Positions 19,201 to 26,308 of a stretch of DNA of 64,000 nt are shown one piece after another. Each line of letters opens with the position of its first letter. The first letter of the stretch is position 1. The stretch comes from Nocardia colli (GTDB lineage: Bacteria > Actinomycetota > Actinomycetes > Mycobacteriales > Mycobacteriaceae), in the NCBI RefSeq assembly GCF_008704205.1, contig NZ_VXLC01000015.1, forward strand, positions 62,001 through 126,000. The letters are read 5' to 3'. The notes below the pieces were generated by a model that had not been told where the DNA came from, searched no databases, and saw nothing but the letters and a program-made list of their open reading frames with translations. Made by a program: the position numbers and the translations under genes.

Positions 19201-19424
19201 CTCGGCACTAGTCGTAGGTGACGCGGCGAGATGGCGGTGTCGGCCAATTGTTCGTTGTCGCCGTTGCGGCCGAAGGTGACCGGGCCGCTCAACATCAGCC
19301 GGCGGGCGGCCCGGCCCGGTTCTCTGATCTCGATCAGCGGCGGCCCGCTCAGCATTCCCGTGCGTCCGCCGAATCTTCGGAATCCATTGTGCCAGTTGGC
19401 TGTTCGATCGGGCGGCGCGCTCAT
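16269..19424 (-). CDS. FHA - membrane 4Fe-4S - 2Fe-2S - NirB-like FAD/NAD(P) oxidoreductase fusion
   Basis: Predicted 1,051-residue membrane redox protein. Domains in order: an FHA domain at about 27-120 (FGRNGDNEQL, SPRH, GSRTGTTVNG), which binds phosphothreonine peptides; a NosR/NapH-like membrane region at 180-490 with WCSSICP (Cys317, Cys321) and CEPCVGCAKNC (Cys343, 346, 349, 353), suited to a 4Fe-4S cluster; a ferredoxin-like domain at 525-615; and a NirB/rubredoxin-reductase-like flavoprotein at 632-1051 with FAD motif GNGIAG (640-645), NAD(P) motif GGGLLGLEAA and AAGDIAEL. In the ferredoxin domain the third cluster Cys position is Asp566 (CRMGVCGAD). ATG 19424 has GGAGG six bases upstream; a longer frame from GTG 19571 is unlikely. 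It probably passes electrons from NAD(P)H through FAD and Fe-S clusters in the membrane, under phospho-signal control; acceptor unknown. Confidence 0.85.
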   Translation of the reverse strand: MSAPPDRTANWHNGFRRFGGRTGMLSGPPLIEIREPGRAARRLMLSGPVTFGRNGDNEQLADTAISPRHLRLVPSPTALSVVDLGSRTGTTVNGVPLTGRTALTSGDTVQLGDTEIIVLYDPVTEPLARIDEETPSEPPTAPTPVAPPPTRLFTLANRILDIDPDGKRNLFPAATEIPSRMPRKMWHLVRIASIAVYLEMIVAMFVRPAGGLFVFFGVVVPLLPGLFLIAPGLWRNSCPLAATNQIPRVLRFTRGKNPPDWLYARGYLGATTLFFGIAGARLAGLDRNGVAAGTVLLLVLIAAFTGGFLFKGKSGWCSSICPLFPLQRAYGQTPFVTVPNSHCEPCVGCAKNCFDLKPRSAYQADLTDPELAWSAPRKLFAAALPGFVLGFFTLAGRTETSLGQRYSVLALFMVVAVGLFFALDAMTPLSIATISVGYSALALNIFYWFAAATLARSFGTVTGLSAPWLHWPISAFILLATIVWIARTRVVELQFALSTGARTEPVLLALPKVRPKDVEKPSAPAASVSFDGVEVAADGGMSLLDVAERGKQEIEAGCRMGVCGADPVAVLDGMSCLSPPGQDERNTLRRLGFADNTRMACCARISGGAVKVSLTPEPGNTNRLRPTRFDRSIVSVAVIGNGIAGVTAADFLRRNHPDCEIHLVGRESHPLYNRMGISRLVYGRSAMQGLHLLPEQWYDDHQITTWLNTLATSIDLAGRRVFLGTGEALPYDRLILAMGASSALPPIEGLSRPGCFVLREASDAIWIRSYAQQFRCATAVVAGGGLLGLEAAHALHLLGLHVTVLERGDRLLGKQIDARCSQLVLDHFARTGIQVLRHAETESVTGDPAVRRVVLRDGGEIDCDLFLTATGIRPNIDLARSAGVPVERGVLVDDRMRTRVPDVYAAGDIAELGGQVFGLWPIAAEQAQVAAVNALGDDRPLAGAAPAMILKGVGLELFSTGKVEPEFGDEVIVLDRSESYRRLILSHGRVVGATVLGHHPGDLAAAQQALGNRLPVPVTARDALYAGDWSMLAHLDSEVMNKPAGQPVRTM

Positions 19425-20082
19425 CCGCGGCCTCCGCCCGGCAGCGCTCGATGCCTGCTGCCCTGATCCCCAACCAACCGGCGCCACGCGTCGGCGCGCG
19501 TTTGTACCCGTATGCACATCCGGTTTGACCTCGATCGTCACGTAAGTCAGGCGCCAGCATGCACGCAGCACTGACTACCTGTTATCCAATGGTGATGAAC
19601 TAGCGACCGATCCGCGATGGGACTTGTGTAAAAGGGTACGTGAATTCATATGTCAATGCTGTGAATTCGCCACCGCTTCAACCGGTCCCGGCCTACACCC
19701 CGTTAAGTCCGGCTGTAGACCGCCGTGCGCAGCAGGGGCAGGTGACCTGCTTTCGCTTCTGATCTCCGCCGGTGCCGCAACCCCGACCAGCACGGATGCC
19801 GCACCGGGTTCGGCTGCGCGACAAGTCTTCTCGACCTCGATCCGAGTCCGGTCCGTGCCGCGGGAGCGTCAAGGGGGATGTCCATTTGCCAGCGCGTTGT
19901 CGCATCGCGTGTCGAGGCCACCTCGGGAAGTCACGATCGGGTTCGCGTACCGCGCCTTAACCCCTAGTAGCGGAGACCGAAAGTCGATGCCGCGTGGCGA
20001 GAGATCGACTCGCCGCGTGGTTACAGTGACGTGGCGGCAAACCACGGCACGATGGGTGCGTGCCGGGCAGCGAGGAGGCGTC
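19425..20082. other. Divergent intergenic region upstream of the reductase fusion and kup
   Basis: About 660 bases, less G/C-rich around 19570-19680. The kup reading frame continues upstream to 19624, but without membrane or family character, and the true kup start is at 20083. A small hairpin (GGCGAG near 19997 pairing with CTCGCC near 20009) lies in the kup leader. I looked for a c-di-AMP (ydaO) riboswitch, known to precede potassium genes, and could not find its conserved GGGGGA and GGGTGAATC segments. Confidence 0.4.
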
Positions 20083-22023
20083 ATGAATACAGCGGTCGAG
20101 GTGACCCCTGCGGTCCCCGCGGGTGGCGGGGAGCGGAAGGTGCGGGCCGCGGTCGTTGTCGGTGCACTGGGTGTGGTGTTCGGCGATATCGGGACCAGCC
20201 CGATCTACACGATTCAGACGGTGTTCAATCCCGGCGATCCGCATCCGGTGCCGATCAGCACGGACAATGTGTACGGGGTGGTGTCGCTGATCTTCTGGTC
20301 GGTGATGATCGTCGTCACGCTGACCTACATCTCACTGGTGATGCGGGTGAACAACGACGGTGAGGGCGGGATCATGGCCCTCATCACGCTGCTGCGGCGG
20401 CTCGGTGGTGAGCGCGGCGGCCGGGCCGCGACGCTGTTGGCCGGGGTGGGGATCTTCGGCGCGGCACTGTTTTTCGGCGACAGCATGATCACCCCGGCGA
20501 TCTCGGTGCTGTCCGCGGTGGAGGGCCTCAAGATCGTGCAGCCGGGGCTGGAAGAGCTGATCGTGCCGATCACGGCGGTGATCATCATCGTGCTGTTCAC
20601 CGTGCAGCGGCGCGGCACGGCGGCGGTCGGCCGGCTGTTCGGGCCGGTGATGATCCTCTGGTTCGGCACGATCGGGGTGCTCGGCATAACCGGCATCGCC
20701 CGGCATCCGGAAATTCTGAAGGCGCTGTTGCCGACCTACGCGCTCGGTTTCATGTTCGGGCATTTCGGCATCGCGTTCTTCGCACTGGCCGCGATCGTGC
20801 TCGCGATTACCGGCGCGGAAGCGCTGTACGCGGACATGGGTCACTTCGGCCGAAAGGCGATCACCCGCGGCTGGCTCGGTTTGGTGCTGCCCGCCTGCGT
20901 GCTGAGTTATCTCGGGCAGGGTGCGCTGATTCTGGGTGACGAAAGCAATGTCGGCAGTCCGTTCTTTCTGCTCGCGCCCGGCTGGGCGCGGTTGCCGCTG
21001 GTGTTGCTGGCGACCGCCGCCACGGTGATCGCCTCGCAGGCGGTGATCACCGGCGCGTATTCGGTGGCGTCGCAGGCCGCGCAGCTCGGTTATCTGCCGC
21101 GGCTGCGGATCGCGCACACCTCGGAGTCGACCATCGGGCAGATCTACGTGCCGTGGATCAACTGGGTGCTGATGTTCTCGGTGCTGACGCTGGTATTCGC
21201 GTTCCGCAGTTCGGCGGCGCTGGCCTACGCGTTCGGCATGGCGGTGACCGCGACGATCTCCATCACGACGTTGGTGTTCTTCTATCTCGCCCGGATCAAA
21301 TGGAATACGCCGCTGTGGCTGGTCCTGCTGGGCGCGGTCCCGCTGCTGGCGGTCGACGCGCTGTTCCTGGCCGCCAACCTGACCAAGCTCGTGCACGGCG
21401 CCTGGCTGCCGCTGCTGATCGGGCTCACCGCGTTCACCGTGATGAGCACCTGGGCCCGCGGTCGCGACGTCGTCACCCGCGCCCGGGAGGAAAAGGAAGG
21501 GCCGCTGCGCGAGTTCATCGACGAATTGCAGTATCAGGAGCCACCTTTGGTGCAGGTCCCGGGCACGGCGGTGTTCCTCAACCGCGGCATGGAGACCGCG
21601 CCGCTGGCGATGCGGGCCAATGTCGAACACAATCACGTGCGGCACGAGCACGTGGTGATCATGTCGATCAACACCCTCCCGGTGCCGCGGGTGCCGGACG
21701 CGGCGCGGACCGAGATCGACGCGCTCGGCTACGCCGACGACGGAATCATCCACGTGACAGCGCATTTCGGCTACATGGAAACGCCGAACATCCCGGAAAC
21801 CCTGCGGCTGCTCGACCCCGCGCAGACCGAAGGGCGGATCTCGGTCGACGGCGCCTCCTACTTCCTGTCGAAGATCGAGCTGAAGCGCGGGACCGAACCG
21901 ACGATGGCGACCTGGCGCAAGCGGCTGTTCATCGCCACGTCCTATATCACTGCCGATGCCGCCGAGTACTTCGGGCTGCCGGGGGAGCGGACCGTGATCA
22001 TGGGCGAGCGGGTCGAGGTGTAG
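20083..22023 (+). CDS. kup: Low-affinity potassium uptake protein Kup
   Basis: Predicted 646-residue K+/H+ symporter, the normal length for Kup. The N-terminal signature GALGVVFGDIGTSPIYTIQTVF (residues 22-43), RVNNDGEGGIMALITLL, FFGDSMITPAISVLSAVEGL and ITGAEALYADMGHFG are all family hallmarks. About twelve membrane helices end near residue 465; a cytoplasmic C-terminal domain follows (RNMGHFLR-like region not seen, but VFLNRGMETAPLAMRANVEHN is present). GAGGAGG upstream of ATG 20083 fixes the start. Role: potassium import for osmotic and pH balance. Confidence 0.95.
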   Translation: MNTAVEVTPAVPAGGGERKVRAAVVVGALGVVFGDIGTSPIYTIQTVFNPGDPHPVPISTDNVYGVVSLIFWSVMIVVTLTYISLVMRVNNDGEGGIMALITLLRRLGGERGGRAATLLAGVGIFGAALFFGDSMITPAISVLSAVEGLKIVQPGLEELIVPITAVIIIVLFTVQRRGTAAVGRLFGPVMILWFGTIGVLGITGIARHPEILKALLPTYALGFMFGHFGIAFFALAAIVLAITGAEALYADMGHFGRKAITRGWLGLVLPACVLSYLGQGALILGDESNVGSPFFLLAPGWARLPLVLLATAATVIASQAVITGAYSVASQAAQLGYLPRLRIAHTSESTIGQIYVPWINWVLMFSVLTLVFAFRSSAALAYAFGMAVTATISITTLVFFYLARIKWNTPLWLVLLGAVPLLAVDALFLAANLTKLVHGAWLPLLIGLTAFTVMSTWARGRDVVTRAREEKEGPLREFIDELQYQEPPLVQVPGTAVFLNRGMETAPLAMRANVEHNHVRHEHVVIMSINTLPVPRVPDAARTEIDALGYADDGIIHVTAHFGYMETPNIPETLRLLDPAQTEGRISVDGASYFLSKIELKRGTEPTMATWRKRLFIATSYITADAAEYFGLPGERTVIMGERVEV

Positions 22024-22348
22024 CCCGCCGGGTGCTGTAGATCGTTCGGCGGACACCGGATTCGAGCCGGCGTCAATACGCTGGATGGACTATGGAGCAG
22101 CACAGGTCTGTCATCGTCACGCCGCGCGGGGAACGCGGTCCGAGGGCGGCGCGTACGCCCTCGTCGCGGTGCTCGCTGTACGTCGTTCGGTGGACATCGC
22201 GCTCGTTCTCGCATCGATAAACTCTTGGTAAGCAAAGAGTTTCGTGATGCACGGTGAACGGTGATCCGGAAATTGACGTTGCGCGCCGGATCTCGCCGAA
22301 GGCCCGCGCCGGATCACTCGGCACAGCCCGATAGCTGAGGTGAGTTCC
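22024..22348. repeat. Leader region of the CATRA operon with an imperfect direct repeat and a hairpin
   Basis: This 325-base gap separates kup from the CATRA operon. A 25-base direct repeat occurs at 22034-22058 and 22175-22199, both reading GCTGTA..TCGTTCGG.GGACA.CG with only four differences. Between them CGAGGGCG (22141-22148) pairs with CGCCCTCG (22156-22163) around a seven-base loop, which could be the kup terminator. AT-richer sequence at 22200-22260 is the likely promoter zone for the operon. The function of the repeat is unknown; it may bind a regulator. Confidence 0.55.
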
Positions 22349-22702
22349 ATGAGTGAGTCCGTCGACGGCCCCCTACCGCCCTTGCAGTGGGAGTCGCCGC
22401 TCGATGCGGAGACGCGCGACGACCTCGTCGAGGTGCTCGGGGAAATCGCGCAATGGCAGCTGCCCTCGCCACGCTGGGCGCACGTGGTCGATTCGGTCGA
22501 AGCCCTCGCCGTGGCGCTGGCGAACGGCGACACCCTCGCCGTCCGGGAGTCCATGGACGAGGTCGAACTGATGGGTCCGGTCCGGGCCACCCGCATCGGC
22601 GCCGGCGACCGCTCGGCGGCGCCGCACCGGGTGCTGGACCGAGTGCACAGCCTGGTGCACTCGCTGGGCGGCGATCCGGTCACCGCGGACGAGCACGAGT
22701 AG
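22349..22702 (+). CDS. CATRA-system-associated small protein
   Basis: Predicted 117-residue, acidic, helical cytoplasmic protein. Core segments are LDAETRDDLVEVLGEIAQWQLPSPRWAHVVDSVEALAVAL and HRVLDRVHSLVHSLG. It has no enzymatic motif. Its position, eight bases before a CATRA-domain gene and one gene before a CHAT protease, matches the small companion protein of CATRA conflict systems. ATG 22349 has GAGG eight bases upstream; GTG 22340 lies inside that site. It may act as an adaptor or inhibitor of the two large partners; that is inference. Confidence 0.75.
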   Translation: MSESVDGPLPPLQWESPLDAETRDDLVEVLGEIAQWQLPSPRWAHVVDSVEALAVALANGDTLAVRESMDEVELMGPVRATRIGAGDRSAAPHRVLDRVHSLVHSLGGDPVTADEHE

Positions 22703-22710
22703 GTGACTCG

Positions 22711-24423
22711 ATGGACGAGAACGGCTTAGCCGACCAGGAATTGGCGGTGCACGTGTTCGCGCCCCTCGACGGACCGTGGGCGGCGACGGCGGTACGACAG
22801 GTGCGCGCGATCTGGGCGCGCTGCGCGGATCAGCTCGGTATCGATCGACCGGTGGAAACCGTCGACCTGCCGGTTGTGCTGCCCGAGGGCAGAATTCGCA
22901 GTGGCGCCGCCACGGCGCTGGCGCTCGCGGAGGACCGCACCGGCGATTTCCAGATGATCGCCCGGCGCGAGCACGACATCCTGAGCTTCTCCCTGGTGCT
23001 CGCCGCGCCGATGGACACCGAGGATCGGCGGCTGCGCATCGGATCCGCGATCGCCCCCGGCTGGCGTCAATTCGACCGCTGGTGGGGGCAGCTGGCGATC
23101 GACGGCGCGGACGCCTTCCTCGGCACCGCCGTGCTCTACCAGGCGCAGCTGCCGGACGACGCGACCGTCGCGCTCGCACCGATCATGCAGTCGGCGTTGC
23201 CCTTTCGGCTGACCGCGGAACCCTGGTCGCGGCAACCGAGTCCAGAGGGGTCGGCGCTGGCGATGTGGGAGTTCGGCTCGGCCGCCACCGACCCGAACCG
23301 GATCTTCGTGGTCGGCGCGCCCGGCGGGCACGCCGCCGAGCTGAGCGCGTGGACCTGGAGCGACGGCGGCGTGGCGATGCCGCCGCTGGCCCGGTACCTC
23401 ATGCACGCGGCCAGACTCCGCCACGCAGCTCGCGTCATCGGTGATGGAACACAGCTGCGCGAGTTGCAGCAGCAGGCCAGAGACCGAGTCGACGGCTTCA
23501 CCATGCTGGTGGCCGCCCCGATCACGGTGACGGCGGCCGCGAATCAGATCCGCGGTCTGGCGTCCGCCGAGCTGACCTTGATTGCCACACTGAGTGATTT
23601 GCAGGACATGCGGTACACCGTCGAGATCGCCGAGCTCAACATGAAACTCGCGATGGCCGTGTCCTGCCCCGCCGATCACGCCCTCGCCGAACTGCTCCCG
23701 CAACGCGTCGGCGAGGCGAACCGCTTTCTCCAGGCGGCGCTGGACCGCGTGCAGCATGTGCGAAAGCTGCTGGCGGACTGGAACATCGGCCCGCAGGGTG
23801 CGGCGGGTCGAACGGAATCGGTTCTGGCAGAACGAGGTCCGAGCGAAACCGCACCGCCGTCCCGCGGCGAGCAGGCCGAGCTGCGCCTCGGCTTCGCCGT
23901 GGACATAGCCGGATACCGCCGTTGCGCCCCGGCGCAGAACGACGCCCAGCATCGGCTGGCCGCTCTGATCCGTGCGGTGGTGCGCACGCTCGGGTTCGAC
24001 CTGGACGAAATCGATCGCGAAGGCACCGGCGACGGACTGCGGGTGTTCCTTCCATCGACCACCGAAATCCACACTGCGCTACCGATATTGCTGGGTACCC
24101 TGCGCGATCGGCTCGAACTCGACAACCAGCGCTCGCACGATCGCCTGCGGCTACGCGCCTCGGCCGTCGTCGGATCGTTCGGCCCGGGCGAGATCGGCCG
24201 CACCGGTGAGCCGGTCCTCGAGCTCATCCGGCTGCTCGACAGCGCACCGCTGTACCAGGCCCTGAACGACAACGCGGACTCCGATCTGGAGTTCATGATC
24301 TCGGGCCGGCTGCACGAGATCGCCGTGCCCCCCGAGCACCCGCTGCTCGACTCGGTTCGGTTCGATCGCCGCCGCGTGCGGACGAAGAACTACGACAAGG
24401 ACGGATGGCTGTGGATCAGGTGA
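22711..24423 (+). CDS. CATRA conflict-system protein with C-terminal class III cyclase-like domain
   Basis: Predicted 570-residue cytoplasmic protein. Residues 1-370 fit the CATRA (caspase/TPR-repeat-associated) module: an alpha/beta N-terminal part (LAVHVFAPLDGPWAATAVRQVRAIWARCADQLG) and a helical part with a predicted coiled coil near 280-350. After an acidic linker, residues 388-555 look like a class III nucleotide cyclase homology domain: LGFAVDIAGYRR with Asp398 and EGTGDGLRVFLP with Asp441, 43 residues apart, as expected for the two metal-binding aspartates, and later RTGEPVLELIRLLDSAPLYQAL. Such cyclase-like domains occur in actinobacterial STAND conflict proteins. It may sense or make a nucleotide signal that controls the CHAT protease. 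ATG 22711 follows AGGTG; the stop overlaps the next gene by 19 bases. Confidence 0.82.
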   Translation: MDENGLADQELAVHVFAPLDGPWAATAVRQVRAIWARCADQLGIDRPVETVDLPVVLPEGRIRSGAATALALAEDRTGDFQMIARREHDILSFSLVLAAPMDTEDRRLRIGSAIAPGWRQFDRWWGQLAIDGADAFLGTAVLYQAQLPDDATVALAPIMQSALPFRLTAEPWSRQPSPEGSALAMWEFGSAATDPNRIFVVGAPGGHAAELSAWTWSDGGVAMPPLARYLMHAARLRHAARVIGDGTQLRELQQQARDRVDGFTMLVAAPITVTAAANQIRGLASAELTLIATLSDLQDMRYTVEIAELNMKLAMAVSCPADHALAELLPQRVGEANRFLQAALDRVQHVRKLLADWNIGPQGAAGRTESVLAERGPSETAPPSRGEQAELRLGFAVDIAGYRRCAPAQNDAQHRLAALIRAVVRTLGFDLDEIDREGTGDGLRVFLPSTTEIHTALPILLGTLRDRLELDNQRSHDRLRLRASAVVGSFGPGEIGRTGEPVLELIRLLDSAPLYQALNDNADSDLEFMISGRLHEIAVPPEHPLLDSVRFDRRRVRTKNYDKDGWLWIR

Positions 24424-26264
24424 CCGGGGTGGCTCGGGACGTGTTCAAGCGCAAGAAGAACCGTATCGACCCGGCGCTGGTGCAGCGGGTGGAGTACCTG
24501 AAACAACGCGTCGCCACCGCCGAGGAGGCCCGCACGCCCGACGAGGTACGCGCCGCCCTGGCCGAGGTGAACCTGTTCATCCTGGAGTTCGTGCCGGCGC
24601 TGGGCGCCGATCTCGGGAAGGCGCTGATCGCCACGGACGTGCTGCGCTGGGCGGTCATCCTGGAATCGCAACTGCCGGAATGCAATTGGTTCCGGGTCGC
24701 GTTGAACTCGACCATGCACGCGGGCGCCTACGCACACGTGACCACCCAGTTCTGGCAGAACGACGAGGCGCAGATGCCGCTGCGCGCGGCTAACCAGGTC
24801 GTCTTCGAGCTCGGCGCGTACGCGAACCACCGCTGCTCGATGCCCGCGTTCGCGCCGTTGCTGCTGGAGAACGTCTCGGGCCGCCTGTACAGCGCGACGC
24901 AGACCATGACCGCGATCCGCGCTGTCGACCCCGACCCGCAGAAGCTCATCGAGATCGCCCAGGAGAATCAGCGCTGGGGCGCTCAGATCGAGTCCGCGGA
25001 ATTCGGGGATCCCGGCGACCGGGACACCCGGATGATCAATCGCCGGCTCGAAGAGTTCCGCGTCCAGCAGGTGAAGGCGGTGGAAGCTGCTCCCGCCCAG
25101 CGCATCATGCTCGAGGCCGAGGTCCGGCACTGTGTCACCGAGTTGGCCGCGATCCGCTCGGCGCGCGACGTCGTGTACGTGGTCGCCACTGCGCTCGGCG
25201 GTGTTGCCTTCCGCACCTATGGCGACGCCGCGCGCATCGGCCGGACGGTCAGCATCGACCTGCCTCGGTTCACCAGCCAGCGGGTGTACGAGTGGCAGGC
25301 CCGGATCGCTGACCTCTATCGGCATCAGGAGACCGACGGGCTGAGTGCCGCCGCGTTGTCCGATCAACTCACCGAGATCCTGACCGAACTCGGCGATGCG
25401 AGCCTGGCCGCCTTCCGCGTGCAATGGCCCGATCTGGGGGCTTTCGCCCTCGCCCCGGTCGGTGCCGCCGCCACGTTGCCGCTCGGCGGTGCGCTGGTGG
25501 ACGGCAGGCCCGCGCAGTTGCACTTCGATATGACGGTCGTGCCCAGCGCCGGCATCTTGCTGTGTGCCACTTTGCATGCCAAACCGGCCTCCCGCAATGC
25601 GGTTGTCGCGGTCGACCCTTCGACCGGCGAGGACTATCTGCCCATGGTCGGGGCGGAAGGCGACGCGATAGCCGCCATACACGGAACACCGCCGGTGAAC
25701 CTGAGGCCGAACGGCACTCGATCGGATGACGCTGAGCCAGGCCGTATTCGGTCCATGTCGCCGAACCGGCAACGCGAGATCATCGACGAACTGGCCCTGC
25801 ACCCGGCGGTATCGCAGCCTGGCGGCGGCCTGCTCGACGCCATCGGGAACGCGTCGGTCGTGCACCTCGCCTGCCACGGCGTGCTGGTGGAGGAATCGGT
25901 GTTCAACTCGGTACTGCTCCTCGGCGAGAACCCGCTCTCGCTCAGCGAATTCCTCATCCGGCCGGTCGCGCCGGGTGGGGTCGTCGTGCTGTCCGCCTGC
26001 CACGTCGGCGGAGTCGTCACCAGCCTGCCGAACGAGCTACTCGGCTTTCCCGCAGTGTTCCTGTCGGCCGGTGCGCGCACCGTAATCGCCTCTGCCATAC
26101 CGGTGGTCGACTCCCGCGCGACGCTCACCTTGCTGGAAGACCTTCATCGCGGCCTGCACGCCGGAGAAGAAGGTCACGTCGCCCTCCGGAAGGCCATCGC
26201 GGCGTCGTTCGAACGCGGCGACAGTTGCTGCACCTGGGCCGGATTCACCGCTTACGGAGCGTGA
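24405..26264 (+). CDS. CHAT-domain caspase-like protease of the CATRA system
   Basis: Predicted 619-residue protein. The first 370 residues are helical, rich in Ala/Glu/Gln (EYLKQRVATAEEARTPDEVRAALAEVNLFILEF), and probably mediate partner binding instead of classical TPR repeats. The C-terminal CHAT peptidase domain spans about 400-619, with the catalytic dyad His491 in VVHLACHG and Cys532 in VVVLSACHVGG, both intact, so proteolysis is plausible. CHAT enzymes are caspase relatives that cleave specific protein targets, often in abortive immunity. ATG 24405 overlaps the previous gene by 19 bases; GTG 24420, in a GTGA overlap, is an alternative. No gasdermin or other obvious substrate gene is adjacent. 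Confidence 0.88.
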   Translation: MAVDQVTGVARDVFKRKKNRIDPALVQRVEYLKQRVATAEEARTPDEVRAALAEVNLFILEFVPALGADLGKALIATDVLRWAVILESQLPECNWFRVALNSTMHAGAYAHVTTQFWQNDEAQMPLRAANQVVFELGAYANHRCSMPAFAPLLLENVSGRLYSATQTMTAIRAVDPDPQKLIEIAQENQRWGAQIESAEFGDPGDRDTRMINRRLEEFRVQQVKAVEAAPAQRIMLEAEVRHCVTELAAIRSARDVVYVVATALGGVAFRTYGDAARIGRTVSIDLPRFTSQRVYEWQARIADLYRHQETDGLSAAALSDQLTEILTELGDASLAAFRVQWPDLGAFALAPVGAAATLPLGGALVDGRPAQLHFDMTVVPSAGILLCATLHAKPASRNAVVAVDPSTGEDYLPMVGAEGDAIAAIHGTPPVNLRPNGTRSDDAEPGRIRSMSPNRQREIIDELALHPAVSQPGGGLLDAIGNASVVHLACHGVLVEESVFNSVLLLGENPLSLSEFLIRPVAPGGVVVLSACHVGGVVTSLPNELLGFPAVFLSAGARTVIASAIPVVDSRATLTLLEDLHRGLHAGEEGHVALRKAIAASFERGDSCCTWAGFTAYGA

Positions 26265-26269
26265 TACAG

Positions 26270-26301
26270 CACGGTGACCGACCCGGCAGCCGGTCACCGT
26301 G
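26270..26301. terminator. Bidirectional hairpin terminator
   Basis: Perfect 11-base inverted repeat (CACGGTGACCG at 26270-26280, complement 26291-26301) with a ten-base loop, six bases after the CHAT gene and eight before the katG stop. It closes both convergent transcripts. Confidence 0.85.
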
Positions 26302-26308
26302 GGATCGT

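Noticed and set aside
19624..20082. N-terminal extension of Kup by 153 codons
   Set aside because: The added part lacks hydrophobic or family character, and GAGGAGG at the 20083 start is decisive.
19700..20082. Possible c-di-AMP (ydaO-type) riboswitch before kup
   Set aside because: The conserved GGGGGA and GGGTGAATC segments were not found, so there is no basis beyond the neighbouring gene type.
24390..26003. A 537-codon open frame on the minus strand opposite the CHAT gene
   Set aside because: Low-complexity composition and no ribosome site; the plus-strand frame has clear CHAT catalytic motifs.
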